64,000 nt of DNA from Streptococcus sp. M334 (GTDB taxonomy: Bacteria > Bacillota > Bacilli > Lactobacillales > Streptococcaceae), in NCBI RefSeq assembly GCF_000187745.1, contig NZ_GL732486.1, positions 763,415-827,414 on the forward strand, read 5' to 3'. The translations under genes and the position numbers were made by a program. Position 1 is the first letter of the stretch; every line of letters begins with the position of its first letter. The notes under the pieces were generated by a model. The model saw only the letters and a list, made by a program, of their open reading frames with translations, did not search any database and had not been told where the DNA came from. This document shows positions 42,032 through 52,245 of the stretch, one piece after another.

Positions 42032-43276
42032 CTAGCGACGTGATGAACGCTGATTTGTTTGATTTCGATTGCTCTCTTCCTCCAGCTTTTTCTTCTCTTC
42101 TTCCAATTTATTCTGCTGTTCTTCCAGTCTTTTCTTCTCTTCCTCTTTCTGCTTCTTCTCAGCTTCCTTAGCCTCTTGTTTGGCTTTTTCCTCAGCCTCC
42201 ATAATTAATTTATCCGCCACAGTGTAGCTGTAAATTCCAGCTTCCATGTCAATCACACTCGGTTCTGACAATTGTGGCTTAATCTTACTGTAATATGGCA
42301 GTTTCTTACTCATTTCAGATAGAGGAACCAAGACCTCGTCCGAATCATTCATGGTCAATCGAATTAAATCTGAAGTCACCTTGCTTGGAGCTAGTTCCAC
42401 CTTTTGGATAGCCGCCTTGAGTTCTGGGCTAATTTGAGAAAGTTCTGACGTAAAGGTTTTGATTTGTTCCCTGTCATTAAAGAGAACAGATAAATACGTT
42501 TCTGGTAGACTAACCAAGCTCACAGAACTGGTCTCAAGCTGACCACTGGAAAGAATAGGATAATGATTTTCACCAGAAATATAGTAGGCCACAATATCAT
42601 ATTCCTTAACCTTGATAGTAAACTTGATTGGAAATTGATAGACAAGTTGAGCTGATTCAACCCAATAATTAGACTTAATCTGCTCTTCATATTTTGCCTT
42701 GTCTAGCAGAAGGTTAATCGTATAATCCGAATCCTGAATGCCTGAAGCCTGTCGAATATCATCATCCGTAGTTTGCACCGTTCCCTCAACACGAATATCC
42801 TTCATGGTCGCATAAGGACTGAGCAGGTAGGCAGAGACAATCAATAAAAGCAGACTTGGAAATAAAATCGTTAGAGCTCGCAAGATATGGATGGCAGGAA
42901 TTTTCGGTTTAGCCGATTTCTTCTTTACAGGCTTTTTCTCTCTTTTTTTATCCTGTCCTTCGTTCTCTGTAGACTTTGATTTCTCTTTGGATACCTCTTT
43001 TTTGACCTCTTCTGAATCTTCGACTTTTTCTTCAGACTCTTCCTTAGCTGATTCTGGGTCCTTTGGATCAGATTCACTCTCTTGGCCCTCAGTTTCATCT
43101 GATTCTTCAGATTTTGAAGCCATTCGAGCTTGTCTTTCCTTTTCCTTCTCTTCAGCTAGGGCCGCCTCTTCTTCAGCCTTCTTTTTTAGATATTCTTGGT
43201 TTCGTTTCTGCCATTCTGATAACTCTTTAAATTCTTCGAGGATTTCTTTGCCCTCATTTTTCTTATCTTTTGACAT
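42032..43276 (-). CDS. divIB: cell division protein DivIB (FtsQ)
   Basis: The 414-aa protein acts at the septum with FtsL/DivIC. Architecture is typical of streptococci: a long, highly charged cytoplasmic N-terminus (residues 1-130, Glu/Lys/Ser-rich), one membrane helix (about 132-152), an extracellular POTRA/FtsQ domain beginning TMKDIRVEGT, and a C-terminal charged coiled coil (about 355-405) with repeated KKLEEE units. It is last in murD-murG-divIB, 9 nt after murG. The low-complexity ends make it longer than rod-cell FtsQ proteins. Confidence 0.94.
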   Translation of the reverse strand: MSKDKKNEGKEILEEFKELSEWQKRNQEYLKKKAEEEAALAEEKEKERQARMASKSEESDETEGQESESDPKDPESAKEESEEKVEDSEEVKKEVSKEKSKSTENEGQDKKREKKPVKKKSAKPKIPAIHILRALTILFPSLLLLIVSAYLLSPYATMKDIRVEGTVQTTDDDIRQASGIQDSDYTINLLLDKAKYEEQIKSNYWVESAQLVYQFPIKFTIKVKEYDIVAYYISGENHYPILSSGQLETSSVSLVSLPETYLSVLFNDREQIKTFTSELSQISPELKAAIQKVELAPSKVTSDLIRLTMNDSDEVLVPLSEMSKKLPYYSKIKPQLSEPSVIDMEAGIYSYTVADKLIMEAEEKAKQEAKEAEKKQKEEEKKRLEEQQNKLEEEKKKLEEESNRNQTNQRSSRR

Positions 43277-43285
43277 TTACTTTCC

Positions 43286-44344
43286 TTATGATAAATCTTT
43301 TTTCAATAATTGATAAAAATCTGCTAGAGATTTCAATTCCTTAGAAGCCCTCATCTTAGCTTTGTATTCTTCCTTGTGGCTTAGTAAATGAGAAATCTTC
43401 TCTTCCAAACTGTACAAGGTCAAATCACTTTCTTGAAGCTCTTCTGCATAGCCTTTTTTTACAAAGTAGGCTGCGTTCTCAATCTGGTCTCCACGACTAG
43501 CTTCACGACCAAGCGGCACAATAACATGCAATTTTGCCATGGCCAAGAGCTCAAAAATCGTATTGGCACCACCTCGTGTCACAACAATATCAGCCAATTC
43601 CATCAAGGGTTGATAGAGATTGGTCACATAGTCAACACGAAAAAGATTTTGGCTCAACTCGTTCAGGCTAGAATCTCCAGTTAAATTGATAATATTGTAG
43701 CGCTCTGTCAGTTCTTTCTTATGGTCTGTCACCAATTGGTTAAAGACACGAGCGCCTGCAGAACCACCAACAAACAGCACTGTTGGCAATTGGGGATTAA
43801 AGTGGGTTTGAATATCCACCAATTCATCTGGTTCTGGAGTGTTTTTGTCTGAAACCTTGGTCACTGCTCCCACATGCTCGACCTTAGACAAACTTGAAGC
43901 TTGCTCAAATGTTGAATACATCTTGGTCGCAAATTTATAGGCTATTTTATTAGCCAAACCCATAGATAGGTCCGATTCGTGAATAAAGACAGGCACTCCT
44001 GACACACGCGCAGCGATAACTGGCGGTACCGAGACAAAGCCTCCCTTTGAAAAAAGGGCCTGTGGACGAAGTCGCAACAATATAAAGAGCGATTGGACAA
44101 TTCCCCAGCCAACTTTGAAGACATCCAGCATATTTTGCCAAGAGAAATAGCGACGCAATTTTCCAGTCGCAATGGAATGGAAGGTGACATCTAGACCTGA
44201 CTTGAGGATTTCTTGGTGTTCGATGCCACGTTTATCTCCGATATAGTGAACTTCCCATCCATCTTCGATAAACTTAGGCATTAACAAAAGGTTGAGGGTC
44301 ACGTGTCCAACCGTCCCCCCACCTGTAAAGACAATTTTTTTCAT
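43286..44344 (-). CDS. murG: MurG, lipid II-forming N-acetylglucosaminyltransferase
   Basis: The 352-aa peripheral membrane GT28 enzyme adds GlcNAc to lipid I, giving lipid II. Motifs: GGGTVGHV at residues 8-15, [11 protein letters not shown], and the UDP-GlcNAc site [14 protein letters not shown] and [15 protein letters not shown]. It starts 1 nt after the murD stop (AAAGGAATAAT before ATG), indicating translational coupling. Confidence 0.95.
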   Translation of the reverse strand: MKKIVFTGGGTVGHVTLNLLLMPKFIEDGWEVHYIGDKRGIEHQEILKSGLDVTFHSIATGKLRRYFSWQNMLDVFKVGWGIVQSLFILLRLRPQALFSKGGFVSVPPVIAARVSGVPVFIHESDLSMGLANKIAYKFATKMYSTFEQASSLSKVEHVGAVTKVSDKNTPEPDELVDIQTHFNPQLPTVLFVGGSAGARVFNQLVTDHKKELTERYNIINLTGDSSLNELSQNLFRVDYVTNLYQPLMELADIVVTRGGANTIFELLAMAKLHVIVPLGREASRGDQIENAAYFVKKGYAEELQESDLTLYSLEEKISHLLSHKEEYKAKMRASKELKSLADFYQLLKKDLS

Positions 44345-44345
44345 A

Positions 44346-45698
44346 TTATTCCTTTAACTCCGCTACTGTGTCGATAAAGAGGTCGCCACGTACTTCAAAG
44401 TTAGCATACATATCCCAGCTGGCATTGGCTGGACTGAGAAGGACTACATCTCCTTGAGTCGCAAGTTCATAGGCTTTGCGGGTCGCATCTGCAATATCTG
44501 TCGCCTCCACATATGCCACACTAGCCTTATCTGCTGCCCGTTTGACACGTTCGGCAGACTGACCCAGGATGACCATCTTCTTGAGTCCAGTAATATCTGG
44601 CACCAATTCGTCAAACTCATTACCACGGTCCAAACCACCTGCAATCAAAATGACCTTGTTGTTGTCAAATCCTGACAAGGCTTTTTGAGTAGCCAAGATA
44701 TTGGTTGACTTGCTATCATTATAGAATTTGACACCCTTGATTTCATCCACAAATTGGAGACGGTGTTTGACACCACCAAAGGCTGAAAGAGTTTCCTTGA
44801 TGGTTTGGTTGTCTACACCACGAAGCTTGGCAACAGCAATGGTCGCAAGGGCATTTTCCACATTGTGGCTACCTGGAACACCGATTTCATTCGCTGCCAT
44901 GACCACTTCCCCTCGGAAGTAGAGTTGACCATCTTCCAGATAAGCTCCATCAACCTTTTCAAGTGTTGAAAATGGTACAACGGTAGCTTGTGTTTTGCTA
45001 GCCAATTCTTTTGCCAAGTCTTGGTTAAAGTTCAAGACAAGGAAATCAGCTGCTGTCATCTTGTTCTGGATATTCCACTTGGCTGCTACATATTCCTCAA
45101 AAGAACCATGATAATCGATATGAGTTGGCATGAGGTTGGTAATAACCGCAATCTCAGGATGGAATTCTTGAACACCCATGAGTTGGAAAGAAGAAAGCTC
45201 CATGACAAGCGTGTCCTTGTCTGTCGCTGTTTGAGCAACCTGACTGGCAGGATAGCCTATATTTCCTGATAAGAGACCATGTTGACCAGCAGCAGTCAAA
45301 ACTTCTCCAATCATAGTCGTTGTGGTTGTTTTTCCATTTGAACCTGTGATACCGATAATTGGCGCTTCTGAAATCAAGTAAGCCAATTCCACCTCAGTTA
45401 AAACTGGAATTCCCTTTGCCAAAGCCTTTTCAATCATAGGATTGCTGTAAGGGATACCTGGATTTTTCACCATGAGGGCAAACTCTTCATCCAATAGTTC
45501 CAAAGGATGGCCACCTGTAATGACCTTGATCCCTTCTTCCAGCAAACTTTGGGCAGCTGGATTGTCTTCGAAAGGCTTCCCATCATTTACTGTCACAATG
45601 GCACCTAGCTTGTCCAACAAACGAGCTGCAGATTCACCAGATTTGGCCAAACCTAAAACAAGGACTTTCTTATTTTTAAATTGATCTATTACTTTCAT
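44346..45698 (-). CDS. murD: UDP-N-acetylmuramoylalanine-D-glutamate ligase
   Basis: The 450-aa cytoplasmic ligase adds D-Glu to UDP-MurNAc-L-Ala. The N-terminal Rossmann domain holds [17 protein letters not shown], the central domain has the Mur ligase P-loop [13 protein letters not shown] (about residues 115-127), and the C-terminal domain shows [13 protein letters not shown] and [18 protein letters not shown]. Length is normal. It is first in the murD-murG-divIB operon; GGAG precedes the ATG. Confidence 0.96.
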   Translation of the reverse strand: MKVIDQFKNKKVLVLGLAKSGESAARLLDKLGAIVTVNDGKPFEDNPAAQSLLEEGIKVITGGHPLELLDEEFALMVKNPGIPYSNPMIEKALAKGIPVLTEVELAYLISEAPIIGITGSNGKTTTTTMIGEVLTAAGQHGLLSGNIGYPASQVAQTATDKDTLVMELSSFQLMGVQEFHPEIAVITNLMPTHIDYHGSFEEYVAAKWNIQNKMTAADFLVLNFNQDLAKELASKTQATVVPFSTLEKVDGAYLEDGQLYFRGEVVMAANEIGVPGSHNVENALATIAVAKLRGVDNQTIKETLSAFGGVKHRLQFVDEIKGVKFYNDSKSTNILATQKALSGFDNNKVILIAGGLDRGNEFDELVPDITGLKKMVILGQSAERVKRAADKASVAYVEATDIADATRKAYELATQGDVVLLSPANASWDMYANFEVRGDLFIDTVAELKE

Positions 45699-45788
45699 GT
45701 CTCAAACTCCATTTCTACTCTTACTATTTTACCATTTTTATGGAAATAATTCTAAATGAAAATGCTCATATTCAGCATTCTAACAAGC

Positions 45789-45815
45789 AAAAAGAGAGCC
45801 GAAACTCTCTTTTTA
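45789..45815 (-). terminator. intrinsic terminator of typA-DUF3165
   Basis: AAAAAGAGAG and CTCTCTTTTT with a TTTCGG-type loop on the minus strand, overlapping the stop of the small gene. Confidence 0.85.
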
Positions 45816-46067
45816 TCTTCTTTTACTTTTACTGACCGACATGAGGGTAATATCTCGCAAGCTAAAGTATGCTAGGAAGAGCATGGCGATTGCGATAAAA
45901 AATTCTGTCGGTAGCTGAAAGATTTGCAGAACTGACAACATGAGCAAAATCAAAAGTGCTACAAAAGCAAAGACGACAAGGACGATATTGACTGTCCCTT
46001 TAATGCTTTCTGGTGTCGCAAATACATAGAGTAGTAATAAGAGGAGTCCTATGATTAAATAAACCAT
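45813..46067 (-). CDS. small membrane protein, DUF3165-like
   Basis: The 84-aa protein has three hydrophobic segments (about residues 2-17, 25-50 and 53-70) and a basic C-terminal end (SVSKSKRR), predicting a small cytoplasmic-membrane protein. It matches my memory of the streptococcal DUF3165 family; the function is unknown. It lies 19 nt after typA on the same strand and probably shares its transcript. Confidence 0.72.
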   Translation of the reverse strand: MVYLIIGLLLLLLYVFATPESIKGTVNIVLVVFAFVALLILLMLSVLQIFQLPTEFFIAIAMLFLAYFSLRDITLMSVSKSKRR

Positions 46068-46086
46068 CTTTATCTCTTTCTAGCTC

Positions 46087-47928
46087 TTATTCAGCTGATT
46101 TTTTCTTCTTGTTGGCTTTTTCACGCTCTGCCTTGTTAAGGATTTGTTTACGCAAACGAATAGACTCAGGTGTTACTTCCATATACTCATCATCGTTCAA
46201 GAACTCAAGAGACTCTTCAAGTGTCAAGATACGAGGTGTCTTAATAACAGCTGTTTGGTCCTTAGTAGCTGAACGAACGTTAGTCATTTGTTTTGCCTTA
46301 GTGATGTTAACGGTCAAGTCATTTTCACGAGAGTTTTCACCGATAATCATTCCTTCATAAACTTCAGTACCTGGGTTGACAAAGATCGTACCACGTTCTT
46401 CGATAGACATGATTGAGTAAGTTGTAGCCTTACCAGCATCGATAGAAACAAGGGCACCACGGTGACGACCACCAATTTCCCCTGGAATCAATGGCAGGTA
46501 TTGGTCAAAGGTATGGTTCATGATACCGTATCCACGAGTCATTGACAAGAACTCAGTTGAGTATCCAATCAAACCACGCGCTGGAACAAGGAAGACCAAA
46601 CGAGTTTGACCATTACCAGTTGAAATCATATCCAACATTTCACCCTTACGTTCAGAAAGGCTTTGGATAACAGATCCTTGGTATTCTTCTGGAGTGTCGA
46701 TTTGAACACGTTCAAATGGTTCACATTTAACACCGTCGATTTCTTTTACGATAACTTCTGGACGAGATACTTGAAGTTCATATCCCTCACGGCGCATTGT
46801 TTCGATAAGGATTGACAAGTGCAATTCTCCACGTCCTGAAACAGTCCATTTATCTGGTGAATCAGTTGGGTCAACACGAAGGGAAACGTCTGTTTGCAAT
46901 TCTGCCTGCAAACGTTCTTCCACCTTACGAGAAGTCACCCATTTACCTTCTTTACCAGCAAATGGTGAGTTGTTGACCAAGAATGTCATTTGAAGAGTTG
47001 GCTCATCGATGTGTAGGATTGGAAGAGCTTCAACTGCATCTGTAGGAGTGATGGTTTCACCAACGAAGATATCTTCCATACCTGAAACGGCAATCAAGTC
47101 ACCCGCTTTAGCTTCTTGGATTTCACGACGTTCCAAACCAAAGAAACCGAAAAGTTTTGTAACACGGAAGTTTTTAGTTGTGCCGTCAAGTTTAGAAAGG
47201 GTAACTTGGTCCCCAACCTTAACTGTACCACGGAAGACACGACCGATACCGATACGACCAACGAAGTCATTGTAGTCCAAAAGTGACACTTGGAACTGCA
47301 AAGGCTCATCTGAGTTATCTACTGGAGCTGGGATATGGTCGATAATTGTGTCAAAGATTGGTGCCATAGTAGTTTCTTGATCAGCTGGATCATCTGACAA
47401 TGAAGAAGTTCCGTTGATCGCTGATGCATACACCACTGGGAAGTCAAGCTGATCGTCATCTGCACCAAGCTCGATGAAAAGTTCCAAGACTTCGTCCACT
47501 ACTTCTGCTGGACGAGCTGATGGTTTATCGATTTTGTTAACAACCACGATTGGGACAAGGTCTTGTTCCAAGGCTTTTTTCAAAACGAAACGAGTTTGTG
47601 GCATAGTTCCTTCGTAGGCATCTACGACCAAGACAACACCGTCAACCATTTTCATGATACGCTCAACTTCTCCACCGAAGTCCGCGTGTCCTGGTGTGTC
47701 CATGATGTTGATACGAGTTCCGTTGTAGGCAACGGCTGTATTTTTAGCAAGGATGGTAATTCCACGCTCTTTTTCGATATCGTTTGAGTCCATAGCACGC
47801 TCAGCCAATTCAGTACGTGCATCAAGCGTTTCTGATTGTTTCAATAATTCGTCAACGAGGGTTGTTTTACCGTGGTCAACGTGGGCGATAATCGCAATGT
47901 TACGGATATCTTCTCTTAATTTTGTCAT
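46087..47928 (-). CDS. typA: ribosome-associated translational GTPase TypA/BipA
   Basis: The 613-aa GTPase binds ribosomes and aids assembly and stress-adapted translation. G motifs: GHVDHGKTT (about residues 16-24), [29 protein letters not shown]. The C-terminal half has EF-G-like domains and the TypA-specific end, including [21 protein letters not shown] chose ATG 47928 ([10 protein letters not shown]), 7 nt after AGAGGAAATC; an upstream in-frame start adds seven residues without a ribosome site. Confidence 0.96.
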   Translation of the reverse strand: MTKLREDIRNIAIIAHVDHGKTTLVDELLKQSETLDARTELAERAMDSNDIEKERGITILAKNTAVAYNGTRINIMDTPGHADFGGEVERIMKMVDGVVLVVDAYEGTMPQTRFVLKKALEQDLVPIVVVNKIDKPSARPAEVVDEVLELFIELGADDDQLDFPVVYASAINGTSSLSDDPADQETTMAPIFDTIIDHIPAPVDNSDEPLQFQVSLLDYNDFVGRIGIGRVFRGTVKVGDQVTLSKLDGTTKNFRVTKLFGFFGLERREIQEAKAGDLIAVSGMEDIFVGETITPTDAVEALPILHIDEPTLQMTFLVNNSPFAGKEGKWVTSRKVEERLQAELQTDVSLRVDPTDSPDKWTVSGRGELHLSILIETMRREGYELQVSRPEVIVKEIDGVKCEPFERVQIDTPEEYQGSVIQSLSERKGEMLDMISTGNGQTRLVFLVPARGLIGYSTEFLSMTRGYGIMNHTFDQYLPLIPGEIGGRHRGALVSIDAGKATTYSIMSIEERGTIFVNPGTEVYEGMIIGENSRENDLTVNITKAKQMTNVRSATKDQTAVIKTPRILTLEESLEFLNDDEYMEVTPESIRLRKQILNKAEREKANKKKKSAE

Positions 47929-48071
47929 GATTTCCTCTATAATATTCAAAATTTATTTTCTAACTGAACGATTATACCATAATTTCAGGTAAATAACATA
48001 ATTCAAGCAAGTGTAAATGTTTTCACTCTGCTTTTCTTTTCACGTCAAGCCTTTTCAAAGCAAGCGACTTA

Positions 48072-48080
48072 TGATAAGAT
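48072..48080 (+). promoter_or_regulatory. extended -10 promoter of the RsuA-type gene
   Basis: TGATAAGAT ends 9 nt before the ATG at 48090, so the predicted leader is at most about 3 nt. No Shine-Dalgarno is seen. Confidence 0.5.
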
Positions 48081-48089
48081 AGGCACAGT

Positions 48090-48815
48090 ATGCGTTTAGA
48101 TAATTTATTAGCCCAAGAAAAAGTTAGCCGAAAGGCCATGAAACAAGCCTTACTCAAAGGGGAAATTCTAGTCGATGGTCGCCCAGCTCGCTCCCTAGCC
48201 CAGAATATCGATACAGGACTACAGGAACTCCTTTTTCAGGACCAAATCATTCGAGGCTATGAGCACACCTATCTTATGCTTCATAAACCTGCTGGTGTCG
48301 TTACAGCCAATAAAGACAGGGAACTTCCAACTGTCATGGACCTGCTGTCACCTGACATCCAGTCTGACAAGCTCTATGCCGTCGGTCGACTGGACCGAGA
48401 TACGACGGGACTCCTCCTCGTGACCGATAACGGCCCTTTGGGCTTTCAGCTCCTCCATCCCCAATATCATGTCGATAAGACTTATCGAGTTGAGGTCAAT
48501 GGACTTCTAACACCTGACCATATCCAAGCCTTTCAAAAGGGAATTGTCTTTTTAGATGGTACTGTCTGTAAACCTGCAAGACTAGAGATTCTATCTGCAA
48601 GTCCTTCCCTCAGTCAAGCCTCTATTACCATTTCAGAAGGAAAATTTCACCAGGTTAAGAAAATGTTCCTCTCGGTTGGTGTCAAGGTGACTTCACTCAA
48701 ACGCACCCATTTTGGACCTTGGAGCTTGGATGAGAATCTTCAAGCAGGAGACTATCGTCCCCTAAACTCAGAAGAATTGGCAAGCATTCGTGAATTTCTC
48801 AGAAAAAGTGGTTAA
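48090..48815 (+). CDS. 16S rRNA pseudouridine synthase, RsuA family
   Basis: The 241-aa protein has an N-terminal S4 RNA-binding domain (MRLDNLLAQEKVSRKAMKQALLKGEILVDGRP) and a pseudouridine synthase domain with the catalytic Asp in AVGRLDRDTTGLLLVTDNG (about residues 105-123) and the family end KFHQVKKMFLSVG. RsuA modifies U516 of 16S rRNA in E. coli; several paralogues exist in streptococci, so the exact target is inferred. It has a near-leaderless promoter arrangement. Confidence 0.9.
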   Translation: MRLDNLLAQEKVSRKAMKQALLKGEILVDGRPARSLAQNIDTGLQELLFQDQIIRGYEHTYLMLHKPAGVVTANKDRELPTVMDLLSPDIQSDKLYAVGRLDRDTTGLLLVTDNGPLGFQLLHPQYHVDKTYRVEVNGLLTPDHIQAFQKGIVFLDGTVCKPARLEILSASPSLSQASITISEGKFHQVKKMFLSVGVKVTSLKRTHFGPWSLDENLQAGDYRPLNSEELASIREFLRKSG

Positions 48816-48855
48816 AAAATGAGCTCGGAAACATCCAAGCTCGTTTTCTTATTTC
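48816..48855. terminator. terminator between RsuA-type and rhodanese genes
   Basis: GAGCTCGG and CCAAGCTC (one C-A mismatch) then GTTTTCTTATTT on the plus strand; the convergent gene ends here too. Confidence 0.7.
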
Positions 48856-49232
48856 TCAACTTTGACTTTCCCTTTCCAAGAATCCAAGCCATAAGAAAGG
48901 ATATAAATCTCAGAAAAACCTTGTTTTTTCAAGTAAAGGGCTGCGTTTGTGACACGTTGCGCACGTTGGTTTTCGTAAAGAAGGACAGGTTTATCCTTAC
49001 GAAGGGCTGCAAGACTAGTCTTCAACTGACTTGAAGGAATATTGCGGGCTCCAAGGATATGTTTTCTGTGAAATTCAGCTGGGTCGCGCAAATCAATCAA
49101 TTGACCCGTACGAATCAAGGCTTCAAATTCCTCATTGTCCACGATTTTAGCCGCACGGCGAATACGAAGATAGTTAAAGCCCATCCATGCCAACATTGCT
49201 AGTATAAGTGCCCACAAAATCCAAGTAACCAT
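48849..49232 (-). CDS. membrane-anchored rhodanese-like protein lacking the catalytic Cys
   Basis: The 127-aa protein has an N-terminal membrane helix (about residues 3-20) and one rhodanese domain: LIDLRDPAEFHRKHILGARNIP (45-66) and GFSEIYILSYGLDSWKG. The active-site loop reads LLYENQRAQR; the position where sulfurtransferases have Cys is Glu (E87). It is therefore likely not a sulfurtransferase, but a regulatory or binding module on the inner face of the membrane. Its ATG overlaps the yqgQ stop by 1 nt. Confidence 0.85.
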   Translation of the reverse strand: MVTWILWALILAMLAWMGFNYLRIRRAAKIVDNEEFEALIRTGQLIDLRDPAEFHRKHILGARNIPSSQLKTSLAALRKDKPVLLYENQRAQRVTNAALYLKKQGFSEIYILSYGLDSWKGKVKVEK

Positions 49233-49453
49233 TAGTTATTTTCTCCATTTTTCTCAATATAATCCAATTCTACCTTGTGCTCTCTGCGAAGAACCGCTTC
49301 TGCTTCTAGATAATCCAGTTTGTCCATCAACCCTGCATCGTAAATCCGTGAGAGTTCCAACTTCATCAGTTCAATATCATATAAGCGTTTTCCCATATAA
49401 ACAATAATACCAAATTGCTTGAGGAACTGTTGCACATCATAGAATGTTTTCAT
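49232..49453 (-). CDS. YqgQ (DUF910) family small protein
   Basis: The 73-aa protein matches the YqgQ family, which has a compact three-helix fold: MKTFYDVQQFLKQFGIIVYMGKRLYDIELMKLELSRIY. In Bacillus yqgQ is next to glucokinase; the function is unknown. I chose ATG 49453; an upstream in-frame start adds 12 residues that lie over the promoter. There is no ribosome site, and the -10 box ends 7 nt before the ATG. It overlaps the rhodanese gene by 1 nt. Confidence 0.85.
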   Translation of the reverse strand: MKTFYDVQQFLKQFGIIVYMGKRLYDIELMKLELSRIYDAGLMDKLDYLEAEAVLRREHKVELDYIEKNGENN

Positions 49454-49460
49454 AAGACTC

Positions 49461-49489
49461 ATTCTAACAAAATTTTGTGTTTTTTTCAA
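49461..49489 (-). promoter_or_regulatory. yqgQ promoter, leaderless
   Basis: TTGAAA (49489-49484), 17 nt, TAGAAT (49466-49461, with TG one base before it) and 7 nt to the ATG at 49453. Confidence 0.7.
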
Positions 49490-49528
49490 GAAGAGACTTA
49501 CACAATGCTACTGATTTTCCTATCTTCT

Positions 49529-49558
49529 TTGGCGATTCTGACGCAAGTGTGGTACAAT
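49529..49558 (+). promoter_or_regulatory. lysR promoter, leaderless
   Basis: TTGGCG (49529-49534), 18-nt spacer ending TGG, TACAAT (49553-49558), then 6 nt to the ATG at 49565. No Shine-Dalgarno. Confidence 0.65.
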
Positions 49559-49564
49559 AAAAAC

Positions 49565-50473
49565 ATGAGAATTCAACAATTACACTATATTATCAAAATC
49601 GTCGAAACTGGCTCCATGAATGAGGCAGCCAAGCAACTCTTTATCACTCAGCCAAGTCTTTCCAATGCAGTGAGAGATTTGGAAAATGAAATGGGCATTG
49701 AAATCTTTATCCGCAATCCCAAGGGTATCACCTTGACCCGTGATGGGATGGAGTTCCTCTCTTATGCCCGTCAGGTTGTCGAGCAAACTCAGCTTCTGGA
49801 AGAACGCTATAAAAATCCTGTCGCCCACCGCGAACTCTTTAGCGTTTCCTCCCAGCACTATGCCTTTGTGGTCAATGCCTTTGTTTCTCTACTCAAGAAA
49901 AGTGATATGGAGAAATACGAGCTCTTCCTTCGTGAAACTCGGACTTGGGAGATTATTGACGACGTCAAGAACTTCCGTAGTGAGGTCGGTGTCCTATTTT
50001 TGAACAGCTACAATCGTGATGTTTTAACCAAGATGCTGGATGACAACCACCTGCTAGCTCACCATCTCTTTACTGCCCAGCCCCATATCTTTGTCAGCAA
50101 GACCAATCCTCTGGCAAAGAAAGACAAGGTCAAACTGTCTGATTTGGAAAACTTCCCTTATCTCAGCTATGATCAAGGAACTCACAACTCCTTCTACTTT
50201 TCTGAAGAGATTCTCTCGCAGGAATACCACAAAAAATCTATCGTTGTCAGTGACCGTGCCACCCTCTTTAATCTCTTGATTGGTTTAGATGGTTATACCA
50301 TTGCGACAGGGATTTTGAACAGCAACCTCAACGGAGACAATATTGTTTCTATCCCACTGGATATTGACGACTCCATTGAGCTAGTCTATATCCAGCATGA
50401 AAAAACCAGCCTGTCTAAGATGGGCGAACGCTTTATCGACTATCTACTAGAAGAAGTCCAGTTTGATAGTTGA
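49565..50473 (+). CDS. LysR-family transcriptional regulator
   Basis: The 302-aa protein has an N-terminal LysR helix-turn-helix (MRIQQLHYIIKIVETGSMNEAAKQLFITQPSLSNAVRDLE pattern, residues 1-60) and a C-terminal type 2 substrate-binding fold. The ligand and targets are unknown; CmbR/CysB-like control of sulfur genes is one possibility but cannot be read here. I chose ATG 49565, where the HTH begins as in relatives. It is divergent from yqgQ. Confidence 0.9.
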   Translation: MRIQQLHYIIKIVETGSMNEAAKQLFITQPSLSNAVRDLENEMGIEIFIRNPKGITLTRDGMEFLSYARQVVEQTQLLEERYKNPVAHRELFSVSSQHYAFVVNAFVSLLKKSDMEKYELFLRETRTWEIIDDVKNFRSEVGVLFLNSYNRDVLTKMLDDNHLLAHHLFTAQPHIFVSKTNPLAKKDKVKLSDLENFPYLSYDQGTHNSFYFSEEILSQEYHKKSIVVSDRATLFNLLIGLDGYTIATGILNSNLNGDNIVSIPLDIDDSIELVYIQHEKTSLSKMGERFIDYLLEEVQFDS

Positions 50474-50481
50474 GAAATGAT

Positions 50482-50528
50482 AAGAACCAATATGTAGGCT
50501 AGCAACAACCTGCATATTGGTTCTTTTT
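50482..50528. terminator. bidirectional terminator between lysR and SDR genes
   Basis: AACCAATATG-type arms (AACCAATATGTAGG with CCTGCATATTGGTT) followed by CTTTTT on the plus strand. Confidence 0.9.
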
Positions 50529-51282
50529 ACTTATAATTAAAAGTCTCCCCTGCCAACTTATCAGCTAGCTTGGGAAAGAGGGTATAAAACTTATGAGCTA
50601 GGTTCAACAACATCGGAAGATTGAGTTCTCGTTTGTTTTTTCCCATAATCTTGACAATCTTTTTAGCTACTGCATCTGGTTCTAGCAGGAAGCGGTCAAC
50701 CGATTTGAGATAGGTTCCATCTGGGTCTGCTTGGTCAAAAAATCCTGTGCGGATTGGTCCTGGATTGACAGTCGTTACATAAACGCCATAAGTCATGAGT
50801 TCGAGACGCAGAGCATTTGAAAAACCAATGGCTGCAAACTTGGTAGCTGAGTAAAGACTAGACTTGCCAGTAGCAATCAGACCTGCCATACTGACAATAT
50901 TGATGATATGGCCTTTTCGGCTTTCCTTCATACGAGCCGCAAGGCGTCGAGATAGATTCATCAGGGCGAAGGTATTGACCTCAAACATCTGGTGAATATC
51001 TTGGTCAGAAATCTGGTCAAATTCCTCAAAAATCCCGTAACCAGCGTTGTTAATTAAAACATCAATCTTGCCATAGCGGATATAGAGATCTGCTAGCAGA
51101 GTTTCTAAGGCTGAGTCATCGGTAATGTCTATTTCAATTAATTCTGCATGGGGATGATTTCCGTAGAGTTGAGCTAATTTTTCCTTATCTCTACCAAGCA
51201 AGATGAGCTGGTCTTCAGGTAAAAGTTTAACCATTTCTTGGGCTAGACCACCGCTAGCTCCTGTAATGAGAATAGTAGGCAT
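50527..51282 (-). CDS. short-chain dehydrogenase/reductase
   Basis: The 251-aa protein has the classical SDR signatures: TGASGGLAQEM (NAD(P) binding, residues 7-17), NNAGYG (about 80-85), catalytic Ser in VSMAGL and YSATK (Tyr/Lys pair), and the PGPIRTGF segment. The substrate is unknown; it belongs to the YqjQ/DltE-like group of Firmicute SDRs. It lies 20 nt after the damaged rnz and probably shares its transcript. GAAAGGAA precedes the ATG. Confidence 0.9.
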   Translation of the reverse strand: MPTILITGASGGLAQEMVKLLPEDQLILLGRDKEKLAQLYGNHPHAELIEIDITDDSALETLLADLYIRYGKIDVLINNAGYGIFEEFDQISDQDIHQMFEVNTFALMNLSRRLAARMKESRKGHIINIVSMAGLIATGKSSLYSATKFAAIGFSNALRLELMTYGVYVTTVNPGPIRTGFFDQADPDGTYLKSVDRFLLEPDAVAKKIVKIMGKNKRELNLPMLLNLAHKFYTLFPKLADKLAGETFNYK

Positions 51283-51302
51283 ACTGTTCCTTTCTCAAGC
51301 TT

Positions 51303-52231
51303 TTAGATTTCCACTTCTTCCAAGTCTTTGACCACATGGACGTTTTCAAAAATTGTGGCCGCGTCTTTCTTGAGCTTGCTGATATCTTTTGAGAGGAAAC
51401 GGGCACTGATATGGTTGAGTAAGAGGCGTTTGGCTCCTGCTTCTACCGCTACTTGTGCGGCTTGCATGTTAGTAGAGTGACCATGGTTACGAGCAATTAT
51501 TTCATCGCCCTTGCCATAAGTCGACTCATGGACCAGGACATCAGCATTGACAGCCAGACGCACACTGGCATCCGTTTTTCGAGTGTCTCCTAAAATAGTG
51601 ATAATCTTACCTGGACGTGGGGCTGAGATATAGTCTGCTGCCTTGATTTCAGTCCCATCTTCTAAAACAACGTCCTGACCGTTTTAATTTTTCCAAAAAG
51701 TGGGCCAAATGGGACACCTGCCGCCTTGAGTTTTTCAGCATCTAGCGTTCCTTCTAGATCCTTTTGGATAACACGATATCCAACGCAGAAAATAGTGTGA
51801 TCCAACTCCTCTGCATACACAACGAATTTATCGGTCTCAAGGATTTTTCCTAGAGAATCTTGGTCAAACTCATAAAAATGAATGCGGTAAGGCAGGCGAG
51901 AACCTGACACACGAAGACTGGTTAAGACAAATGACTTGATTCCTTGCGGTCCATAGATCTCCAGATCTGTCTGCTCTTCATTGGCCTGAAAGGCACGGCT
52001 AGAAAGGAAACCAGGCAAGCCAAAAATGTGGTCTCCATGCAGATGGGTGATAAAGATTTTGCTGACCTTACGTGGTCGAATTGTGGTTTCCAGAATGCGA
52101 TTTTGCGTTCCTTCTCCACAGTCAAAGAGCCAAACTTCGTTAATCTCGTCCAAAAGTTTCAGGGCGAGACTTGAAACATTGCGGGCTTTAGAGGGCTGAC
52201 CAGCCCCCGTTCCTAAAAATTGAATATTCAT
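51303..52231 (-). pseudogene. rnz: ribonuclease Z, broken by a one-base deletion
   Basis: RNase Z trims tRNA 3' ends. The 5' part (52231-51662) reads [13 protein letters not shown] with the metal motif HLHGDH, and ends after 189 aa at a TAG. The remaining residues ([17 protein letters not shown]..., [23 protein letters not shown]) are in the next frame, 51563-51303. Restoring one A in an AAAA run at 51685-51682 rejoins them into a normal 309-aa protein ([15 protein letters not shown]). Either a real frameshift mutation or a sequencing error in a homopolymer. Confidence 0.9.
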
Positions 52232-52245
52232 TCGATACTTTCTAA

